From Oscillospiraceae bacterium (GTDB lineage Bacteria; Bacillota; Clostridia; UBA1381; UBA9506), in assembly GCA_015068615.1 (NCBI GenBank), contig SVKE01000002.1, positions 1 to 53,986 on the forward strand: 53,986 bases of DNA, in the 5' to 3' direction. Under the pieces are notes generated by a model. That model searched no databases and had not been told where the DNA came from. It saw nothing but the letters and a program-made list of their open reading frames with translations. This document shows, piece by piece, positions 15,091-24,088 of this stretch (position 1 is the stretch's first letter; the number at the start of each line of letters is the position of its first letter). The position numbers and the translations under genes were made by a program.

Positions 15091-16617
15091 ATGAAAAAAA
15101 AGATTTTTGCCTTGGTTATGGCAACGATGTTTCTTCTGCTCTCAACAGTCGCCGTGGGAGCTGAATCCGAGCAGACCACATATCTCGTAGTGGATAAGCC
15201 CATTACCGTGACCTATAATGGTGACGCTATTGTTTTCCCTGACGCGCTGCCCCTTATAGAGGCCGAAAGAACGCTAGTTCCCATCCGCGCTATTTTAGAA
15301 CGTGCTGAGTTGACCGTGAATTTTGATGCTGAGTCCCGCTTGGTCACCGCTGAAAAGGACGGCCTCTTGATTTCTATGCCCATTGACAGCGCTGAGGCTA
15401 CTGTTTTTGCGGGTGATACCTCCAAGACTGTGACCTTAGAGGCCCCGGCAACCATCATTGATGACAGAACCTATGTGCCGATTCGCTTCATAGCAGAAAG
15501 CCTTGGCGCCAAGGTGAACTGGAATCCAAACGGCCGTGAGGTTGTTATTATTGACATTGCCGAATGGAAGGCTGAAATTGCCGAAAATTCAGAATTTTTC
15601 TCTATGCTGCTGGATACACCTCTTGCCCAGTCACCTCAAGCCGGCGATACCACTGGGAGCTATAACATTTCCGTCACAATGAAAAACGACTTGGTGCCCC
15701 GTTATAAAAACACTATTGATATCTCTATTGATTTTACTGCTACAGAGGTTTTTGATGGTGCAAATACCGGCTCTAACCTCATATTGGAGGCCGATTTAAG
15801 AGATCTGGCTTCCCTTCCTGCCGAGGACGAGGAAGAACTTGCTATGATGGATGTGTATGCCAAGAAGCACCGCATTGATCTTGACATGGTGGTGGACGAG
15901 GACTGGAACCTGTATCTAAAGAGCAAGGCCATTGTGCAAATTCTGCGCGATTCCGGTCAGGAACGAATTGCCGATAATATCGGAGATAAATACGTGAAGC
16001 TTTCTCTACGTGATGTGCTTGGTGCCCTTCTCCATCTGCAGGTCGATTTTGAAGAGCTAATTGCCAAATCTAACACCTTGGGTGAACTTCTTGAAAACTT
16101 AATCATAGAGGATGATATGCTCTACAGTCAAAGCGTGTATCTGATTGATTCTTATATCTCTCAGTATATCAGCATTTACAGCAACGATTTCTTTACAAAA
16201 ACCGAAAAGAAAGACGGTTCTGTGCACTGGAGCTATGCGCTGGACAGTGATGCATATTTGAACATGGTGCTTGATATGAGTCTTAAAGATGTAGCAAAAG
16301 AAGAGGCTGAAGCCGTCAGGGAAGCCTTGCAGGAAACGCTTGAGGGCATGGATATGACGCTGCACATGGATTATGTGATGAAGGATGGTATAGCGACTCG
16401 GGCAGAGGCTGTTATGAGCAATACCACAATCGCAGCCAATAGCATACATCCCGAGGAAACCACCGAAACCAAGCTGGATATGCAGGTGTCGACTGCAGTT
16501 AGACCATTTGATAAAAGAATGGATAAAAAGGTCGGCATTCCTACAAAATTTGTTGAGTTGGATGAAATCCTTGGTTTTCCTTTGGCTGAATATTTCAATC
16601 TTTTGTTAATCGGCTAA
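15091..16617 (+). CDS. Secreted protein with copper amine oxidase N-terminal-like domain
   Basis: A 508-aa exported protein. The signal peptide (about 1-23, IFALVMATMFLLLSTVAVGA) is followed by a copper-amine-oxidase-N1-like domain (about 30-155) with the repeated signature TLVPIRAILE and TYVPIRFIAESLGAKVNW. In Clostridia this domain marks cell-surface proteins and does not imply copper or amine oxidation. The remaining 350 residues are acidic and alternating in character, with no motif I recognise and no cysteine motif. RBS AAGGAG plus AAAGGA. It is monocistronic and converges on a hydrolase with the same domain. Probably a wall-associated protein; its function is unknown. Confidence 0.8.
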   Translation: MKKKIFALVMATMFLLLSTVAVGAESEQTTYLVVDKPITVTYNGDAIVFPDALPLIEAERTLVPIRAILERAELTVNFDAESRLVTAEKDGLLISMPIDSAEATVFAGDTSKTVTLEAPATIIDDRTYVPIRFIAESLGAKVNWNPNGREVVIIDIAEWKAEIAENSEFFSMLLDTPLAQSPQAGDTTGSYNISVTMKNDLVPRYKNTIDISIDFTATEVFDGANTGSNLILEADLRDLASLPAEDEEELAMMDVYAKKHRIDLDMVVDEDWNLYLKSKAIVQILRDSGQERIADNIGDKYVKLSLRDVLGALLHLQVDFEELIAKSNTLGELLENLIIEDDMLYSQSVYLIDSYISQYISIYSNDFFTKTEKKDGSVHWSYALDSDAYLNMVLDMSLKDVAKEEAEAVREALQETLEGMDMTLHMDYVMKDGIATRAEAVMSNTTIAANSIHPEETTETKLDMQVSTAVRPFDKRMDKKVGIPTKFVELDEILGFPLAEYFNLLLIG

Positions 16618-16630
16618 AGCCTGGAGATAC

Positions 16631-16691
16631 AAAAAAGGCTGCTACAATCTACCCTGCCCTTTGGGTTTGCGTTTTGTAGCAGCCTTTTTTT
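16631..16691. terminator. Bidirectional terminator between convergent genes
   Basis: AAAAAAGGCTGCTACAA / TTGTAGCAGCCTTTTTT, a perfect 17-bp stem with a 26-nt loop. Runs of T follow on both strands, so it can serve both the CuAO_N-like gene and the SleB-type hydrolase gene. Confidence 0.88.
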
Positions 16692-16692
16692 G

Positions 16693-17535
16693 TTACAGAT
16701 AAAAGTCGTGATTTTGTATGGTTGTATAATAGGGTCTGTTCTTAATAATCCAATTGCTTTGCGCCGTTTTCGGATTTAAAAAGAAAAGACAATTCCCTAC
16801 CTTCTCTTCACCCGCCAGAGCACGCTTGGCGGCAATCACGCTGTCGCCATAGGGCCTTTGGTAAATGGAGCCATCTAAAATCGGAGAAAACTGCACGCCG
16901 TTTGCTCTATCAAAAATAACGCCGTAAATGGTATCGGGATATTCTCTACTTTTCACGCGGTTCAGCACCACATTTCCCACGGCAATTTTGCCATCCATGG
17001 GCTCACCTCTGCTTTCAGCATGAATAATTTTTGAAAGCCAGTAAATTTCATCGTCGGTGTAGCTTCTTGTGGCGATGAGCTCCTGGGGCACTGTCACCCC
17101 ACCCTTTTTAATATCCACCGTATAGGTATCAAAAATCCAGTCAACCACGCAGGAAAGCTCCTCGGCCACAAAACGAACAGGTACATACACGCGATCATTA
17201 ACCAGCTTGCTTCCGCCGTTTATGTTTACTGCCTTTCCATTTACATAGGCAATGCTTTTGTTTTTAGGAAGTATAATTGTTTTTCCCTCCTGCACGATGG
17301 TGGCCTCGGCCTTTTTATCATCCCAGCTGACGCTTTCTGCCCCTAAGGCCTCGCTGACAAAACGTATGGGTACATAGGTTGTGCCGCGATATAAAAAGGG
17401 CTCGCTGTCGGTTTTAATCAAGGTCTGATTCACAGTCATGGTAATCGGCGTATCAAAATTGACCTCTGCCGAAACAGGTGCTACCGGCAAGCTTAAGGCA
17501 AGTAGCAGGCTGAATATAATTGATTTTAACTTCAT
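16693..17535 (-). CDS. SleB-type cell wall hydrolase with CuAO_N-like domain
   Basis: A 280-aa exported peptidoglycan hydrolase. After a signal peptide (about 1-24, ending VSAEV) comes a copper-amine-oxidase-N1-like domain with the two signatures TYVPIRFVSEALGAES and VYVPVRFVAEELSC. The C-terminal Hydrolase_2 domain (about 165-280) starts LSKIIHAESRGEPMDGKIAVG, where the Glu of HAES is the expected catalytic acid, and contains VLNRVKS and GVQFSP. It is related to spore cortex-lytic SleB and CwlJ. A spore or a vegetative role cannot be separated here. The track start (17634) is too early; the ATG at 17535 follows GGAGGAGAGAAGG. A possible promoter overlaps the argB terminator. Confidence 0.85.
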   Translation of the reverse strand: MKLKSIIFSLLLALSLPVAPVSAEVNFDTPITMTVNQTLIKTDSEPFLYRGTTYVPIRFVSEALGAESVSWDDKKAEATIVQEGKTIILPKNKSIAYVNGKAVNINGGSKLVNDRVYVPVRFVAEELSCVVDWIFDTYTVDIKKGGVTVPQELIATRSYTDDEIYWLSKIIHAESRGEPMDGKIAVGNVVLNRVKSREYPDTIYGVIFDRANGVQFSPILDGSIYQRPYGDSVIAAKRALAGEEKVGNCLFFLNPKTAQSNWIIKNRPYYTTIQNHDFYL

Positions 17536-17608
17536 CCTTCTCTCCTCCGGTTCTTTGTTTTTCAACAGCAATTCACAGGCTTTGCGCCCTTGCTTAAAAT
17601 CATAACAT

Positions 17609-17642
17609 AAAAAAACCAGAGATTGCAAGCGCAAATCTCTGG
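17609..17642 (-). terminator. Terminator after argC-argB
   Basis: Minus strand CCAGAGATT / AATCTCTGG, 9-nt loop, then seven Ts. The 3' half holds TTGCAA, 18 bases before TATGAT, a possible promoter for the next gene, so the two functions would overlap. Confidence 0.8.
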
Positions 17643-17669
17643 AAATTATGTAAACTAATTATGAATGGC

Positions 17670-18539
17670 CTACCCCTCCCGGGTAAACATGGTGCCAATA
17701 CCGGTGTCGGTGAAGATTTCCAACAGAATGGAGTGCAAAATCCGTCCGTCAATAATATGCACGCGGTTCACACCCTGCACGGCAGCCTCAATGCAGCCAC
17801 GCACCTTTGGAATCATGCCGCCGCTGATGGTGCCGTCCTCAATGAGGTCGGCCGCTTTTCCGGCCGTCATTTCATAAATGGTATTGCCGTCTTTATCCTG
17901 CACGCCGGAAATATCGGTTAAGAAAATCAGCTTTTCAGCACCTAAAGCGGCAGCCACTTCGCCAGCCACCGTATCAGCATTAATGTTGTAGCTCTGGCCG
18001 TTTTTATCGGTACCGATGGGGGCGATAACGGGAATAAACTCATCGTTTGTAAGGTTTTGCAGGAGCCTGTGGTTGATATTAACAATTTTTCCGACATAAC
18101 CTAAATCCACCTTATTTCCCTCGGCATCGGTATCCAGCGGCTCACATTCAATCAGTCCGCCATCAATACCGCAAACACCCACAGCCTTACCGCCGTTTTG
18201 GTTGATTAAAGAAACAATCTCCTTATTGGTTTTGCCCACCAAAACCATCTGTGCAACCCGCATCGTTTCGCTGTCTGTCACCCGCAGACCGTTTATGAAT
18301 TTGCTTTCAATCTGAAAGGTCTTTAAAGCGGCCGAAATATCCGGCCCGCCGCCGTGAACCACCACAGGATGAATACCGACATATTTAAGGAGCGTCACGT
18401 CCTCCATAACGGAATGCTTTAAATCCTCATTAATCATGGCATTGCCGCCATATTTAATAACAATGGTTTTGTTGTGCAGCTTTTGTATGTAAGGCAGCGC
18501 CTCAACTAAGATTCCTGCTTTTTTAATCAGTTCCTGCAT
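17670..18539 (-). CDS. argB: Acetylglutamate kinase
   Basis: Phosphorylates N-acetyl-L-glutamate in arginine synthesis. The 289-aa amino-acid-kinase fold shows [60 protein letters not shown] and GGMIPKV near the end. The basic FINGLRVTD stretch and N-terminal helix fit the family, including arginine-sensitive members, but feedback inhibition cannot be proven by eye. AAGGAGAG precedes the ATG. It follows argC by 16 bases. argJ and argD, often between or after these genes in Clostridia, are absent from the window. Confidence 0.96.
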   Translation of the reverse strand: MQELIKKAGILVEALPYIQKLHNKTIVIKYGGNAMINEDLKHSVMEDVTLLKYVGIHPVVVHGGGPDISAALKTFQIESKFINGLRVTDSETMRVAQMVLVGKTNKEIVSLINQNGGKAVGVCGIDGGLIECEPLDTDAEGNKVDLGYVGKIVNINHRLLQNLTNDEFIPVIAPIGTDKNGQSYNINADTVAGEVAAALGAEKLIFLTDISGVQDKDGNTIYEMTAGKAADLIEDGTISGGMIPKVRGCIEAAVQGVNRVHIIDGRILHSILLEIFTDTGIGTMFTREG

Positions 18540-18555
18540 GCTACTCTCTCCTTTT

Positions 18556-19593
18556 TTACAGATAAAATCCGGCGGCTGATATGCCTTGTGTTTCAGGGAG
18601 TCCTAAGAGTAAGTTCATGTTCTGCACGGCCTGTCCTGCTGCACCCTTCACCAGATTATCAATGGCGCTGACCACAATCACCCGCGACAGGCGTTCATCC
18701 ACACAAAGCCCTATATCTACAAAGTTTGAGCCGGACACATGATTGGATTCCGGCAGCCCCTCCTGATACACGCGTACAAAGGGCTCGTCCTTATAAAAAT
18801 CCTGATACAGCGCTATAAGCTCTTCCTTCTTTTTTAATTCTATCAGATTTGCATACATGGTTGCAAAAATGCCACGCTTCATGGGTACTAAATGCGGCGT
18901 GAAAGACAAAGTAATGGGGCTTTTTGCCACTAAAGAGAGCTCCTGCTCGATTTCGGAGGTGTGCCGATGAGTGGCCACCTTATAGGCCTTCATGTTTTCC
19001 GTGCATTCGCAAAAATGATAATCAAGCCCCAGCCCGCGGCCTGCACCGGAAACGCCGGATTTTGCATCAATGATAATATTTTTTTCCTCAATAACCTTGG
19101 CAGATAAAAGCGGTGCTAGACCTAAAATGGAGCAGGTCGTATAGCAGCCGGGGTTTCCGATCAGGCGGGTTTTTTTAATCTCTTCCCTGTGCAGCTCCGG
19201 CAGACCATAAACCGACTCTGCCAAAAGCTCTGGCGAGGAATGGGGCTGCTGATACCACTGCTCATACACAGCCTGATCGTTATAGCGGTAATCACCGGAT
19301 AAATCAATAATTTTAAGACCAAGCGCGTAAAGCCTGGGGATAATTTCTTTTGAAGCACCGTGCGGCAATGCGGTAAAAACCAAATCGCACTTTTCTGCCA
19401 CCGTCTCCGGCTCGGGTGCCTCCAGAACCAAATCACAAACTCCGCGCATAGCGGGATATATATCTGACATTTTTTGCCCCTCATAGCTTTTTGAGGTTAG
19501 CATACAAAGGCACACGCCGCCATGCTGCGATAAAAGGCGGACAAGCTCGCTGCCGGCATAGCCTGTCGCACCTAAAACACCAACGCGAATCAT
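18556..19593 (-). CDS. argC: N-acetyl-gamma-glutamyl-phosphate reductase
   Basis: Reduces N-acetylglutamyl phosphate with NADPH, the step after ArgB. The 345-aa protein has the nucleotide-binding [17 protein letters not shown], the catalytic cysteine in [17 protein letters not shown], and [11 protein letters not shown]. It is the first gene of a two-gene operon and is under an ARG box that overlaps its -35 element, so it should be repressed by ArgR/AhrC with arginine. AAAGGAAG precedes the ATG. Confidence 0.96.
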   Translation of the reverse strand: MIRVGVLGATGYAGSELVRLLSQHGGVCLCMLTSKSYEGQKMSDIYPAMRGVCDLVLEAPEPETVAEKCDLVFTALPHGASKEIIPRLYALGLKIIDLSGDYRYNDQAVYEQWYQQPHSSPELLAESVYGLPELHREEIKKTRLIGNPGCYTTCSILGLAPLLSAKVIEEKNIIIDAKSGVSGAGRGLGLDYHFCECTENMKAYKVATHRHTSEIEQELSLVAKSPITLSFTPHLVPMKRGIFATMYANLIELKKKEELIALYQDFYKDEPFVRVYQEGLPESNHVSGSNFVDIGLCVDERLSRVIVVSAIDNLVKGAAGQAVQNMNLLLGLPETQGISAAGFYL

Positions 19594-19635
19594 AAAAATG
19601 ACTTCCTTTCATAGAACTTTTTCACAATGTGTATT

Positions 19636-19665
19636 ATTATACATGATTTTGCATAAAAATGCAAT
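19636..19665 (-). promoter_or_regulatory. argC promoter overlapped by an ARG box
   Basis: Minus strand -35 TTGCAT (19664-19659), 17 bases, -10 TATAAT (19641-19636). The 18 bases ATTGCATTTTTATGCAAA (19665-19648) match the ARG box consensus TNTGNATWWWWATNCANA at all but the first position. Arginine repressor bound here would cover the -35. The match is seen; repression is inferred from the family. Confidence 0.75.
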
Positions 19666-19735
19666 AGTAAATTAAAAAAAGAGGAAAAAAATCCGGCTGC
19701 ACTATAATAGTTACGCCATTTTTCACAGAAACAAT

Positions 19736-19764
19736 GCATACTGTAAAATTATGAGGTTTATTTA
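19736..19764 (+). promoter_or_regulatory. Possible forespore (sigma-F-type) promoter of spoIIR
   Basis: GCATA matches the sigma-F -35, followed after 14 bases by GGTTTATTTA, which fits the -10 only in part. spoIIR is transcribed by sigma-F in Bacillus. Weak evidence by itself. Confidence 0.35.
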
Positions 19765-19804
19765 GAAAATATTTGTCAATACTGAGCATGAGGAGATGAT
19801 GAAT

Positions 19805-20404
19805 ATGAAAATAACAAAAAACAGACTTGCTTTTGCACTTCTTGCCGGAATAATTCTGACGGCCACGTGGGCCGCAGCATCTGAAAACTTATCGGCAGAA
19901 ATCGGTGCAAGCATCACAAGACTGCATATTTTGGCAAACAGCAATACAGAGGCAGACCAAGCCTTAAAGCTTAAGGTACGTGACTGCTTGCTGCAAGCGG
20001 CAAAAAACCGGCCGGAAAGCTTATCGGATGAAGCGATTGCAGAGCTTTGCCGCGAAGAGATAGAAAAAAACGGATATGACTACGAGGTACAGGTTTTGCG
20101 AGGAAAGTATTATTTTCCCCGCAAGCATTATGAAAATATTACGCTACCTGCAGGGAAATATCAGGCCGTACGCATTATTATCGGTAAGGGCGCGGGGGAA
20201 AATTGGTGGTGCGTGATGTATCCCCCGCTTTGTTTTTCCGGTGAGGGCAACGGTGCCTTAAACCGGGAGGCTCTTAAGACACTAAAGGATTCCATGAGCC
20301 CGGAAAGCTTTTCCGCCATTTGTGAGGGTGAGTCCATCACCATAAAGCCGGGCTTTAAGCTGTTAGAGCTCTGGCAAGAGTTAAAAGCAAGCCTTACGGC
20401 ATAA
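19805..20404 (+). CDS. spoIIR: Stage II sporulation protein R
   Basis: The secreted forespore signal that triggers SpoIIGA to cleave pro-sigma-E in the mother cell. It has 199 aa: a signal segment (LAFALLAGIILTATWAAAS, about 8-27), then the SpoIIR core with RLHILANSNTEADQALKLKVRD, the YQAVRIIIGKGAGENWWCVMYPPLCF block, and a C-terminal helix. Three ATGs are in frame; the one at 19805 is 9 bases from AGGAG and best placed. It stands alone between argC (divergent) and glgD (convergent). Confidence 0.93.
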   Translation: MKITKNRLAFALLAGIILTATWAAASENLSAEIGASITRLHILANSNTEADQALKLKVRDCLLQAAKNRPESLSDEAIAELCREEIEKNGYDYEVQVLRGKYYFPRKHYENITLPAGKYQAVRIIIGKGAGENWWCVMYPPLCFSGEGNGALNREALKTLKDSMSPESFSAICEGESITIKPGFKLLELWQELKASLTA

Positions 20405-20484
20405 GTATGGCCACATGGCCATACTTATGTCAGATGAGAAAATCCCTGCGCCTTCGGCGGTTGCAAATAAAATCCTTGCGCTTG
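20401..20484. repeat. Hairpin and short direct repeats between spoIIR and glgD
   Basis: ATAAGTATGGCC / GGCCATACTTAT, a perfect 12-bp stem with loop ACAT starting at the spoIIR stop codon, may end transcription from both sides although no T-run follows. After it AAAATCCCTGCGCCTT and AAAATCCTTGCGCTTG are near-identical direct repeats 30 bases apart, flanking a CGCC/GGCG hairpin. The look is of an intergenic repeat, but no other copy was found in this window. Confidence 0.4.
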
Positions 20485-20515
20485 TATCTTCCTTTTCGCC
20501 ATTGTGATTCTTTTG

Positions 20516-21628
20516 TTACACAGCTTTTCCCTTTCCAATAATAATCTGGTGCGCAGGTGCTCCCATGAGCAAGCGTCCCTGACTGATAACAGCATCCTTA
20601 TCTGCAATGACATACTCAAGCTCTGCACACTCACCTACCGTTGTTTCCTGCATGAGCACGCAGTTTTTGATTTTGGCTCCTTTAGAGACTTTCACACCGC
20701 GGAACAAAATGGAGTTTTCAACCTCCCCTTCAATCACGCAGCCGTCGGCAATCAGGCTGTTTTTCACGCCACTCTCCGCTTCATAGCGTGTGGGCACCTC
20801 ATCGCGGATTTTGGTATAAATCGGGCCGTTTTTAAAGAAGATTTCCTCCCGTACCTCCGGCTTAAGTAGAGACATATTTGCCGCAAAATACCGAGAGACG
20901 CTGTCAATACGAAGTACACGTCCGGAAAAATCCAGCTTGCCCATTTTAATATAAGAATGCTTTGCCTGAATAATTTCCCGTTCAAAGTCAATCAGGCTGT
21001 ATGAATGCGCCTCCTCTAATAGCTCAATTAAAAAGCGACGCTTCATCATGTACATACCCATGCCGCAATCGGCGATGCCTGGATTTTTGTAGTGCACCAA
21101 AACATCTACCACCTCGCCGCTTTTATTACTGCGAATCACAAGGTCTTTTGCATCGTCCGGCCCGCTGATACTCTCTCGACAGGTGATAATGCTGATTTCC
21201 GCACCGGATTTTATATGTTGCTTTAGTAGCCCTCGGTAATCAATGTTACACACATTATTGGAATCGGAAAGCAGCACATATTCCTCGTTTGAGCGTTTCA
21301 AAAACCGAAGCACACCTAAAAGGGCCTCAATCTTTCCGCGATACATACTTTTCTGCCCCACGCCGAAGGGCGGCAGAATGAAAAGGCCGTCTACCTTACG
21401 GTCTAAGTCCCACTCCTTGCCGCTTCCCAAGTGATCCATTAAGGACTGATAATTCTGCTTGGTAATGACACCGACATTGGTTATACCGGAATTAACCATG
21501 TTAGACATAACAAAGTCAATCAGCCGGTAGCGTCCGCCAAAGGGGACCGATGCAAGTGTTCTTTGAGCCGAAATTTCCCCCAAACTTTCATCAAAAATAT
21601 TGGAAAATATAATTCCCATCATATGCAT
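20516..21628 (-). CDS. glgD: Glucose-1-phosphate adenylyltransferase subunit GlgD
   Basis: The partner or regulatory subunit of ADP-glucose pyrophosphorylase in Firmicutes. It has 370 aa: a nucleotidyltransferase domain with FGGRYRLIDFVMSNMVNSGI, LGSGKEWDL and LLSDSNNVCNIDY, then a left-handed beta-helix (VENSILFRGVKVSKGAKIKN). The N terminus IIFSNIFDESL lacks the glycine-rich [10 protein letters not shown] loop of GlgC, the usual sign of the non-catalytic GlgD. The track begins at 21649, inside glgC; the ATG at 21628, 7 bases after GGAGG, is right. It starts 13 bases after the glgC stop. Confidence 0.92.
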   Translation of the reverse strand: MHMMGIIFSNIFDESLGEISAQRTLASVPFGGRYRLIDFVMSNMVNSGITNVGVITKQNYQSLMDHLGSGKEWDLDRKVDGLFILPPFGVGQKSMYRGKIEALLGVLRFLKRSNEEYVLLSDSNNVCNIDYRGLLKQHIKSGAEISIITCRESISGPDDAKDLVIRSNKSGEVVDVLVHYKNPGIADCGMGMYMMKRRFLIELLEEAHSYSLIDFEREIIQAKHSYIKMGKLDFSGRVLRIDSVSRYFAANMSLLKPEVREEIFFKNGPIYTKIRDEVPTRYEAESGVKNSLIADGCVIEGEVENSILFRGVKVSKGAKIKNCVLMQETTVGECAELEYVIADKDAVISQGRLLMGAPAHQIIIGKGKAV

Positions 21629-21641
21629 GTTTATTCCTCCG

Positions 21642-22808
21642 TTAGGCACTGGATTTACTTTTTGTCACTCTTTTGTTTTCAGGCACAACCGTAATGGAGG
21701 GTTCTTTTTCATCGAAGCTTTCGCTTCCTATCAAAGCACCGGCTTCAATGGTTGCGTTTTCTCCTATAATGGCATGCTGCACTCTGGCACCGCTCTTGAT
21801 TTTTGCACCGGGCAACAGAACAGAATGCATCACCTCGGCACCGGACTCAATACAGCATTCGCTGGAAATCACAGAGGAAATTATACTCCCGCCAATGCTG
21901 CAGCCGCGGGTAATTATGGAGTTCTCCAGACGCGCCCCTTCTGCAATGAAGGTGGGCGGGCAATCAAAATTTCGTGTGTATATGCGCAGCTCATCGTCAT
22001 CTAATTGCAATTTACAGCTTTTGTCCAATAGATCCATATTGGCGCTCCACAAGCTTTCTGTGGTTCCCACATCTTTCCAATAGCCATCAAAGGACCAGGC
22101 GTAAAGTCTTTTTCCCTCTGACAGCATGGCCGGGATAACGTTTTTCCCAAAATCATGGGCAGACCTTTCATTTTTTTCATCTGCCTCTAAATAGGCACGC
22201 AGAGTCGGCCATTTAAAAGCATAAACGCCCATGGAGGCCTTTGTGCTTTTTGGCTCCTTCGGCTTTTCCTCAAAGGTCTCTATTCTGCCATCCGGCCCGG
22301 CGTTTAAAATTCCAAAGCGGGAGGCCTCACTAAGTGGTACGTGAAGGGCTGCAATGGTGCAGTCCGCATCATTCTTTTCGTGAAAGTCCAAAAGCTTTGT
22401 GTAATCCATTTTATAAATATGGTCACCGGACAGCACAAGAATATGCTCAGGATTGTACCGCTCAATGAAGGGAATATTTTGAAAAATAGCATTAGCAGTT
22501 CCTTCATACCATGATTTTGATTTAATTTTTGCATAAGGCTGCAAAATGTGAACACCGCCACGCTTACGGTCTAAACCCCAGGGCTGACCGTTGCCGATGT
22601 AGTCATTTAACTGAAGCGGCTTGTATTGCGTCAGCACACCAACTGTATCAATGCCTGAATTGACACAATTTGACAGAGTAAAATCAATAATGCGGTACTT
22701 GCCGCCAAAATGGACGGCTGGCTTTGCAATATTATGGGTGAGCGTGCCTAAGCGACTGCCCTGACCGCCGGCCAACAGCATGGCAATGCACTTTTTTTTG
22801 TTCATCAT
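21642..22808 (-). CDS. glgC: Glucose-1-phosphate adenylyltransferase GlgC
   Basis: Makes ADP-glucose from ATP and glucose-1-phosphate for glycogen synthesis. The 388-aa protein has the catalytic loop [49 protein letters not shown] and a C-terminal beta-helix with hexapeptide repeats. RBS AAGGAGATGAAGGA lies before two adjacent ATGs. It is followed by glgD. The other glycogen genes (glgA, glgB, glgP) are not in the window. In some spore-formers glycogen genes are sporulation-linked; the nearby spoIIR and ylbJ are suggestive but not proof. Confidence 0.95.
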   Translation of the reverse strand: MMNKKKCIAMLLAGGQGSRLGTLTHNIAKPAVHFGGKYRIIDFTLSNCVNSGIDTVGVLTQYKPLQLNDYIGNGQPWGLDRKRGGVHILQPYAKIKSKSWYEGTANAIFQNIPFIERYNPEHILVLSGDHIYKMDYTKLLDFHEKNDADCTIAALHVPLSEASRFGILNAGPDGRIETFEEKPKEPKSTKASMGVYAFKWPTLRAYLEADEKNERSAHDFGKNVIPAMLSEGKRLYAWSFDGYWKDVGTTESLWSANMDLLDKSCKLQLDDDELRIYTRNFDCPPTFIAEGARLENSIITRGCSIGGSIISSVISSECCIESGAEVMHSVLLPGAKIKSGARVQHAIIGENATIEAGALIGSESFDEKEPSITVVPENKRVTKSKSSA

Positions 22809-22920
22809 ACGTCCTTCATCTCCTTTTTGAGATGTTGTTTTGTCATCTCATCATTGTCCTTAAAAATGTATATAAATATATATATGTAATGATTGGAAGT
22901 TTTATACCAAAATGACGTGC

Positions 22921-24006
22921 TTAACTGCTCCTGTTCTTTTTCCGCAGCTTCATGCGAAGGGCAAGACAGATAAAGAGCAAAAGCACAGGCAGTGTTGTCA
23001 GCACCGGCGGCAGATCAAGGATTAAAGCCTCCACCCTTCCTGCACCGACAGAAACCGGCTGTAGGGCGTGCATGCAAAAGGGATAGGTAATATATATCAA
23101 AACCGCTGAAATCACGCCCTGTAACAGCTTACCAAGGACATACAGTCTCAGCTTGATGCCTGTGCCGGCCGTAACTGCCGCGACCTGCATCATCACACAC
23201 AAACCGCCAAAACCCAGCAAAAAAGCAACAACAGGCAACATATAGCGCCCCATAAGCCCTGCGGTGCTAACAAGATATACGCCGTTTGTCACCTCAATAA
23301 GCCCTTTTATCAGCATGGTCAAAAATGGCGGCAGCTGTGCAAGGACAGGCGCAAGACAGGCTGTAAGCGCCGCAAAGAAAACGATAAATCCACAGACCGT
23401 CAGCATGGTGGTAACGCTGTTGGAAACGGAGCTGGAAAAGAGCTTAAGAAAATTTGTTTTTTCTGCTCTTTTATCTGTCTCACCCGTCCCGCTGCCATGC
23501 GAAAAAAAGCGTAGCAAAAGCCCCAGTAGAAGCGCACTTATCACATGAATCAAATATAAATAAACGCCTGCTGCGGTGCTTCCCAGCATGCCCGTTCCCA
23601 TGGCACCGATAATAAACAGCGGGCCGGAATTATTGCAAAACGGCAAAAGTCGGCTCCCCTCTTCCTTTGTCAGCTTGCCGGCTAAAACCAAATCGCCGGT
23701 CGCCTTCGCCCCCATGGGATATCCGCTGATTAAACCAAGAATAAACGGAAGCGCCCCTGCACCTCTTATCTTAAAAAGCGGACGCATCACCGGCGAAAAG
23801 AAGCGTGCTGCAGAGCTGGAAAAGCCGCTGCCGGTCAAAAGTGCAGACAGCACAAAGAAGGGAAACAGCGCGGGGATGACCGTCCGGTAACATAACCTTA
23901 ATGCACCGCGCACCGCAGTGATGGCTGCTTCCGACTGTACGGCCAGCAGGAGAATTATGATAAGAACAGTCACGTAAAATGCTGCTCTTGCTACCCTTTT
24001 TTCCAT
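22921..24006 (-). CDS. ylbJ: Sporulation integral membrane protein YlbJ
   Basis: A 361-aa polytopic membrane protein with about eight to ten hydrophobic segments and nucleoside-recognition (Gate-like) patterns such as PALFPFFVLSALL, LGLISGYPMGAKAT and FCNNSGPLFIIGAMG. The family is in the mother-cell sigma-E regulon in Bacillus and needed for full spore resistance; the transported substrate is unknown. ATG after AAAGGAG. It is divergent from yqfC with 82 bases between. Confidence 0.88.
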   Translation of the reverse strand: MEKRVARAAFYVTVLIIILLLAVQSEAAITAVRGALRLCYRTVIPALFPFFVLSALLTGSGFSSSAARFFSPVMRPLFKIRGAGALPFILGLISGYPMGAKATGDLVLAGKLTKEEGSRLLPFCNNSGPLFIIGAMGTGMLGSTAAGVYLYLIHVISALLLGLLLRFFSHGSGTGETDKRAEKTNFLKLFSSSVSNSVTTMLTVCGFIVFFAALTACLAPVLAQLPPFLTMLIKGLIEVTNGVYLVSTAGLMGRYMLPVVAFLLGFGGLCVMMQVAAVTAGTGIKLRLYVLGKLLQGVISAVLIYITYPFCMHALQPVSVGAGRVEALILDLPPVLTTLPVLLLFICLALRMKLRKKNRSS

Positions 24007-24088
24007 GGCTTTAGCTCCTTTAGGTAAGTTGGATTAGTAATGAATATGAATTTTTTCGCATAAAAATAACGATAGAGGTGGTTAAAAA

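Noticed and set aside
15091-17535. Copper or amine oxidase function of the CuAO_N-like proteins
   Set aside because: Only the N-terminal-type repeat domain is present; the catalytic domain of amine oxidase is missing.
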